19,035 bases of DNA from an uncultured Collinsella sp. Lineage in GTDB: Bacteria; Actinomycetota; Coriobacteriia; Coriobacteriales; Coriobacteriaceae. Where the stretch lies: assembly GCA_902478365.1 (NCBI GenBank), contig CABSKX010000044.1:1-19035 (forward strand). Reading direction: 5' to 3'. Position numbers and translations under genes: made by a program. Positions 15,264-19,035 of this stretch are shown here, piece by piece. The first letter of the stretch is position 1, and every line of letters begins with the position of its first letter. Below the pieces are notes generated by a model. It was not told the origin of the DNA and did not search any database. It worked only from the letters and a program-made list of their open reading frames with translations.

Positions 15264-15484
15264 AGTCTGGCTCCCTCTCTGCGGGCGAGCCCGATTACGC
15301 GACTACTCCCTCATTTATATGAGACCCGATGCTACCACACGGGCAGTCAAAAGAACCCCGTCCCAAATGAGCTACCTAAGCCGTGTTCGCTCATTCTGTA
15401 AGCATCGGATTTCGCAAGCGCCGCAGGGACAAACCGTGAGAAACTATTTAGCGTTTATGGAGCGTATACGATGGGAGCGATGCC
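15264..15484. promoter_or_regulatory. Divergent intergenic region between mntP and disA
   Basis: Both promoters must lie here. On the minus strand a good -10, TATAAA (15319-15314), would give mntP a leader of about 45 bases, but no matching -35 stands at normal distance; a TTGACT (15350-15345) is 25 bases away. On the plus strand no clear disA promoter is visible; TATTTA (15445-15450) and TATACG (15465-15470) are -10-like without a -35. GGGAG (15473-15477) is the disA ribosome binding site. Confidence 0.4.
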
Positions 15485-16552
15485 TTGGATAAGAACGAGC
15501 TGCAAAAGCGTATGGAACAGGCCATCCGCCTAACGGCACCTGGTCAGCCGATCCGCACCGCCCTCGACATGATCATCGCCGGTCACCTGGGCGCCCTTAT
15601 CTGCGTCGGCGACACCGAAAACGTGCTCGCTGCCGGTAACGACGGCTTCCCGCTCAACATTTCGTTCACCTCGAACCGTCTGTTCGAGCTCTCCAAGATG
15701 GACGGTGCCATCGTCATTGACGGCGACCTCACCCAGATCCTGCGCGCCAACTTCCACCTCAATCCCGACCCCTCGCTCGCCACGAGTGAGACGGGCATGC
15801 GTCACCGCACCGCCGCTCGCATGTCGGTGCTCACCGATGCCATCGTGATCTCGGTCTCGGCCCGTCGTGCCGTCGTCAACGTGTACGTTCACGGCAAGAG
15901 CTACGAGATTCAGCCCGTCACCACCATCATGAGCTCGGTCAACCAGCTCGTCGCCACGCTCCAGACTACCCGTCAGTCGCTCGATCGCTCTCTGCTGCGT
16001 CTGACGGCCCTCGAGCTCGACGACTACGTTACGCTCGCCGACATCACCGGCATTTTCTCGAGTTTCGAGATCATGCAGCAGGCAAAGACCGAGCTTAAGG
16101 ATTGCATTGTCAAGCTGGGTAACCAGGGCAAGCTCGTGCAGATGCAGCTCGAGCAGCTTGCCGGCTCCAGTATGGATACCGAATACGACCTGATGATTCG
16201 CGACTATGCGAGCGATTCCTCCGAGGCAAACGCCGAGAAGATTCGCGCCGAGCTTAGCCGCATGACGCCCAAGGACCTGTCCGACCCGCAGCACGTGGCG
16301 GCGGTTTTGGGTTATGACGACCTGGACGAGGATTCCGTCATGACGCCGCTGGGCCTGCGTACGCTTTCCCGCGTGTCCGTCGTGCGTGACGGCGTGGCCG
16401 AGAAGATCGTCGACGAGTACGGCTCGCTGCAGGAGCTCATGGACGACATCAGCGAGGATCCGGAGCGCTTGGGCGACTTTGGCGTTAACAACCCTGCCAT
16501 TCTTGCGGACTCCCTGTACCGCATGAAGGGCACTAAACAGGGGAACGCATAA
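15485..16552 (+). CDS. disA: DisA, DNA integrity scanning protein and diadenylate cyclase
   Basis: A 355-residue protein. The DAC domain (residues 1-145) has both catalytic motifs: D73-G74-A75 in M-D-G-A-I-V-I-D and R106-H107-R108 in G-M-R-H-R-T-A, matching D75-G76-A77 and R108-H109-R110 of characterised DisA. A helical linker follows, and residues about 285-355 form the helix-hairpin-helix DNA-binding end. DisA makes c-di-AMP from two ATP and stops doing so when it meets branched DNA. The start is TTG at 15485, set by GGGAG seven bases upstream; no ATG or GTG lies in frame before a stop at 15449. Its TAA overlaps the ispD ATG by one base, so it heads this operon. radA, a frequent neighbour elsewhere, is not visible. 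Confidence 0.95.
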   Translation: MDKNELQKRMEQAIRLTAPGQPIRTALDMIIAGHLGALICVGDTENVLAAGNDGFPLNISFTSNRLFELSKMDGAIVIDGDLTQILRANFHLNPDPSLATSETGMRHRTAARMSVLTDAIVISVSARRAVVNVYVHGKSYEIQPVTTIMSSVNQLVATLQTTRQSLDRSLLRLTALELDDYVTLADITGIFSSFEIMQQAKTELKDCIVKLGNQGKLVQMQLEQLAGSSMDTEYDLMIRDYASDSSEANAEKIRAELSRMTPKDLSDPQHVAAVLGYDDLDEDSVMTPLGLRTLSRVSVVRDGVAEKIVDEYGSLQELMDDISEDPERLGDFGVNNPAILADSLYRMKGTKQGNA

Positions 16553-17280
16553 TGGCGCCCGTATGCGCCGTGGTCGTTGCCGGTGGCAGCGGCCAGCGCT
16601 TTGGTAACCCCGGTGGCAAGCAGCTCGTCAATGTAGCGGGTCGTCCGCTTATGAGCTGGTCCATCCGCGCATTTGACCGTAGCGATAAGGTCGGCCACAT
16701 CGTCGTGGTTTGCCCTGCCGAGCGTCGTGCCGAGATGCGCCGCCTGGCCATCGACCCGTTTGACTATGACACGCCCATCGGCTTTGCCGATGCCGGCGAT
16801 ACCCGTCAGGATTCCACCCGCGCCGGCGTGCATGAGGTTCCGGCGGGTTTCGAATATGTCGCCATCCACGACGGCGCTCGTCCGCTCATTACCACCGAGG
16901 CCATCGATCGCGCTATCGATGTGCTTGTGGGCGACCGCGCCCTCGACGGTGTCGTGTGCGGTCAGCCCGCGATCGACACGCTCAAAATCGTCGACGGCGA
17001 TAATATCGTCGAGACGCCGCCGCGCGAGCTCTATTGGGCCGCGCAGACGCCGCAGATCTTTAGCGTCGACGCCATGAAGCGCGCTCACGCCGCTGCTATC
17101 GCCGAGGGCTTTATCGGTACCGACGATTCATCGCTGGTCGAGCGCATGGGCGGACGCGTTCGTTGCGTCCAGAGCCCGCGCGACAACCTTAAGGTGACGG
17201 TGCCCGAGGACCTGCGTCCTGTAACCGCGATTCTGCTCGGTCGCATGGCCGAGGGAGAGGACCTTCCCCATGTTCAGTAA
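16552..17280 (+). CDS. ispD: 2-C-methyl-D-erythritol 4-phosphate cytidylyltransferase
   Basis: A 242-residue cytosolic enzyme joining CTP and MEP to CDP-ME in the MEP route to isoprenoids. The nucleotide-binding N terminus is intact (A-G-G-S-G-Q-R-F-G at 10-18 with Arg16, and Lys23 in G-G-K-Q), as are the H-D-G-A-R-P-L motif near residue 105 and D-N-L-K-V-T near the C terminus. Its ATG shares one base with the disA stop (TAATG), and its end overlaps ispF by 11 bases, so translation is coupled on both sides. AGGGGAA just upstream serves as ribosome binding site. Confidence 0.95.
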   Translation: MAPVCAVVVAGGSGQRFGNPGGKQLVNVAGRPLMSWSIRAFDRSDKVGHIVVVCPAERRAEMRRLAIDPFDYDTPIGFADAGDTRQDSTRAGVHEVPAGFEYVAIHDGARPLITTEAIDRAIDVLVGDRALDGVVCGQPAIDTLKIVDGDNIVETPPRELYWAAQTPQIFSVDAMKRAHAAAIAEGFIGTDDSSLVERMGGRVRCVQSPRDNLKVTVPEDLRPVTAILLGRMAEGEDLPHVQ

Positions 17281-17764
17281 CCTGCGCATTGGCCACGGCT
17301 ACGACGTCCACCGTTTGGTGGAGGGGCGTCGATGTATCATCGGCGGGGTCGACATTCCCTACGAGCGCGGCTTGCTGGGTCACTCGGATGCCGATGTGCT
17401 CGCGCACGCCTTAGCCGACGCCATTCTGGGCGCCTGCCGCGGGGGAGACATCGGCAAGCTATTTCCCGACACCGATCCCGCCTACGAGGGTGCCGATTCG
17501 ATGGTGCTGCTCGCTCGCGTGATGGACTATGCGCGCGAGCTGGGCTTTGAGTTTGTCGATGCCGACTGCACCATTGCCTGTCAGCAACCCAAGATCACCC
17601 CGCACCGCGATGCCATGCGCGCCAACCTTGCCCATGCCCTGGGCGTTGACGTCGAAAACGTGGGCGTCGCCGCCACTACGACCGAAAAGCTCGGTTGGGA
17701 AGGCCAGGGCGAGGGAATCGGCGCCTGGGCCGTCTGCCTGCTACAGAAAACCGTTAAGGAGTAA
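17270..17764 (+). CDS. ispF: 2-C-methyl-D-erythritol 2,4-cyclodiphosphate synthase
   Basis: A 164-residue enzyme that turns CDP-ME 2-phosphate into MEcPP with release of CMP; it works as a trimer. The metal ligands Asp12, His14 (G-Y-D-V-H-R) and His46 (in D-A-D-V-L-A-H) are present, as is the C-terminal T-T-T-E-K-L-G motif for the cytidine site. Length matches the family. The start at ATG 17270 lies inside the ispD end with GGGAGAGG nine bases upstream. ispE, the step between IspD and IspF, is not in the window. Confidence 0.95.
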   Translation: MFSNLRIGHGYDVHRLVEGRRCIIGGVDIPYERGLLGHSDADVLAHALADAILGACRGGDIGKLFPDTDPAYEGADSMVLLARVMDYARELGFEFVDADCTIACQQPKITPHRDAMRANLAHALGVDVENVGVAATTTEKLGWEGQGEGIGAWAVCLLQKTVKE

Positions 17765-17767
17765 CGA

Positions 17768-19035
17768 ATGCGTATCTACAACAGCGCTACCCATAAAAAG
17801 GAAGAGTTCCAGCCGATCGAGTCCGGCAAGGTCCGCATGTACGTGTGCGGCCCCACGGTCTACGACAACATCCACATCGGCAATGCCCGCACGTTCATCA
17901 GCTTCGATGTGATTCGTCGCTGGCTCATCGCGAGCGGCTACGAGGTCACGTTCGCCCAGAACCTCACCGATGTCGATGACAAGATCATCAAGCGCGCCAA
18001 CGAGCAGGGCCGTACGGCTGCCGAGGTCGCGACGGAGTTCTCCGACAAGTTCATCGGCGTCATGCGCGCCGCCAACGTACTCGATCCCGATGTGCGCCCC
18101 CGCGCCACCAAGGAGATCGGCCCCATGATCGCCATGATCAAGACGCTTATCGAGCAGGGCCACGCTTACGCCGCCGATAACGGCGACGTGTATTTTGCCG
18201 TGCGCAGCGATCCCAACTATGGTCAGGTCTCGGGCCGCAACATCGACGACCTTATGGTTGGCGCGCGCATCGAGGAGAACGAGGACAAGAACGACCCACT
18301 CGACTTTGCCCTGTGGAAGGCCGCTAAGCCCGGCGAGCCCAGCTGGCCGAGCCCCTGGGGCGAGGGCCGTCCCGGTTGGCACACCGAGTGCGCCGCCATG
18401 GTGCATCGCTACCTGGGCACTCCGATCGACATCCACGGCGGCGGCTCTGACCTTGCCTTCCCGCATCACGAGAACGAGTGCGCCCAGGCCACCTGCGCCT
18501 GGCACCAGGGCTTCTCCAACACTTGGATGCACACGGGCATGCTGCTGGTAGACGGCGAGAAGATGTCCAAGTCGCTCGGCAACTTCTTTACGCTGGCCGA
18601 GGTCCTCGAGCAGCACTCCGCTGCCGCCCTGCGCCTGCTGATGCTGCAGACGAGCTATCGCTCGCCGCTCGATTTTTCTTGGGAGCGCCTGGAGGGTGCC
18701 GAGAATTCGCTCACGCGTATCGCCGGTACGGTCGAGAACCTGCGCTGGGCCGCGAACCATGCGACGGCCGATGCCGATGAGGCAGCATCTGAGGCGTTTG
18801 CCGCCAAGGCCGCCGAGACCCGTGCCACCTTTAAGGAGTGCATGGACGACGACTTTAACACCGCTGGTGCTATGGGTGCTGTCTTTGGCTTTGTGACCGA
18901 GTGCAACCAGTACCTGGAGCAGGCGGGCGACGCTGCCGACAAGGCCGCCGCGCTTGCCGCCGCCGACACGCTGGCCGAGCTGCTCGATACGCTTGGCGTT
19001 GAGCTCCCCGAGCCCAAAGTCGAGCTGCCGCTGGG
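17768..19035 (+). CDS. cysS: Cysteinyl-tRNA synthetase (3' end beyond window)
   Basis: The first 422 residues are present and open to the right edge; the usual length is about 460-500, so the last anticodon-binding part is missing only because the window ends. The class I signature HIGN is at 36-39 and K-M-S-K-S at 265-269. The zinc ligands Cys27, Cys208, His233 and Glu237 match those of E. coli CysS (28, 209, 234, 238), so cysteine selection is intact. The enzyme charges tRNA-Cys. ATG 17768 follows AAGGAG (17756-17761), which overlaps the end of ispF, three bases after the ispF stop. The ispD-ispF-cysS order is a common actinobacterial arrangement. Confidence 0.97.
   Translation, partial: MRIYNSATHKKEEFQPIESGKVRMYVCGPTVYDNIHIGNARTFISFDVIRRWLIASGYEVTFAQNLTDVDDKIIKRANEQGRTAAEVATEFSDKFIGVMRAANVLDPDVRPRATKEIGPMIAMIKTLIEQGHAYAADNGDVYFAVRSDPNYGQVSGRNIDDLMVGARIEENEDKNDPLDFALWKAAKPGEPSWPSPWGEGRPGWHTECAAMVHRYLGTPIDIHGGGSDLAFPHHENECAQATCAWHQGFSNTWMHTGMLLVDGEKMSKSLGNFFTLAEVLEQHSAAALRLLMLQTSYRSPLDFSWERLEGAENSLTRIAGTVENLRWAANHATADADEAASEAFAAKAAETRATFKECMDDDFNTAGAMGAVFGFVTECNQYLEQAGDAADKAAALAAADTLAELLDTLGVELPEPKVELPL

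Noticed and set aside
15264..15320. yybP-ykoY manganese riboswitch before mntP, suggested by GGGAGTAG on the minus strand
   Set aside because: The string resembles one conserved loop, but only about 45-50 bases are available between the likely transcription start and the ATG, too short for the four-helix aptamer, and the other conserved loop and closing stem are not convincing.
1..19035. CRISPR array, tRNA, rRNA, IS element or phage genes
   Set aside because: No regularly spaced repeat series, cloverleaf, rRNA segment, transposase or phage protein was recognised on either strand.

Overview
The window looks like a chromosomal segment of a high-GC anaerobic actinobacterium of the class Coriobacteriia, most likely Collinsella or a close relative. 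This is inferred from the high-GC codon use, ClpC plus DisA/MEP-pathway gene content, and a very large oxygen-sensitive-type acyl-CoA dehydratase activase; no marker gene proves the genus. Nothing suggests a plasmid or phage.

Layout. 1-328: a terminator of an upstream unit and leader sequence. 329-1897: a ThrE-family threonine/serine exporter with a very acidic N-terminal tail. 1898-2170: a gene-free stretch packed with inverted repeats (REP-like palindromes, a 20-bp palindrome and a strong intrinsic terminator). 2211-2759: a small DUF2798-type membrane protein. 2970-8152: an apparently self-contained regulated unit made of a perfect 10-1-10 palindromic operator, a 1479-residue activase/DUF2229 fusion and, overlapping its 3' end, a TetR-family regulator. 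8345-10987: clpC, the AAA+ unfoldase of the ClpCP protease. 11201-12658: pepD, an M20 dipeptidase. The minus strand then carries hipA-hipB (14564 to 12786) with an operator array overlapping the promoter, and mntP (15263-14685), a manganese exporter. 15485 to the right edge: a tightly packed plus-strand operon, disA-ispD-ispF-cysS, with cysS cut by the window end.

How it works together. The right-hand operon joins c-di-AMP synthesis (DisA), two successive-block enzymes of the MEP isoprenoid pathway (IspD, IspF) and cysteinyl-tRNA synthetase, with start/stop overlaps indicating translational coupling. The hipBA pair is a type II toxin-antitoxin module that is probably autoregulated. The most interesting system is the activase-TetR pair: the domain order (two activase ATPase modules, a Cys cluster, DUF2229 and dehydratase-like modules) resembles the plasmalogen-forming PlsA/PlsR proteins of clostridia fused into one chain, and the palindrome over its promoter is a plausible site for the co-encoded TetR protein.
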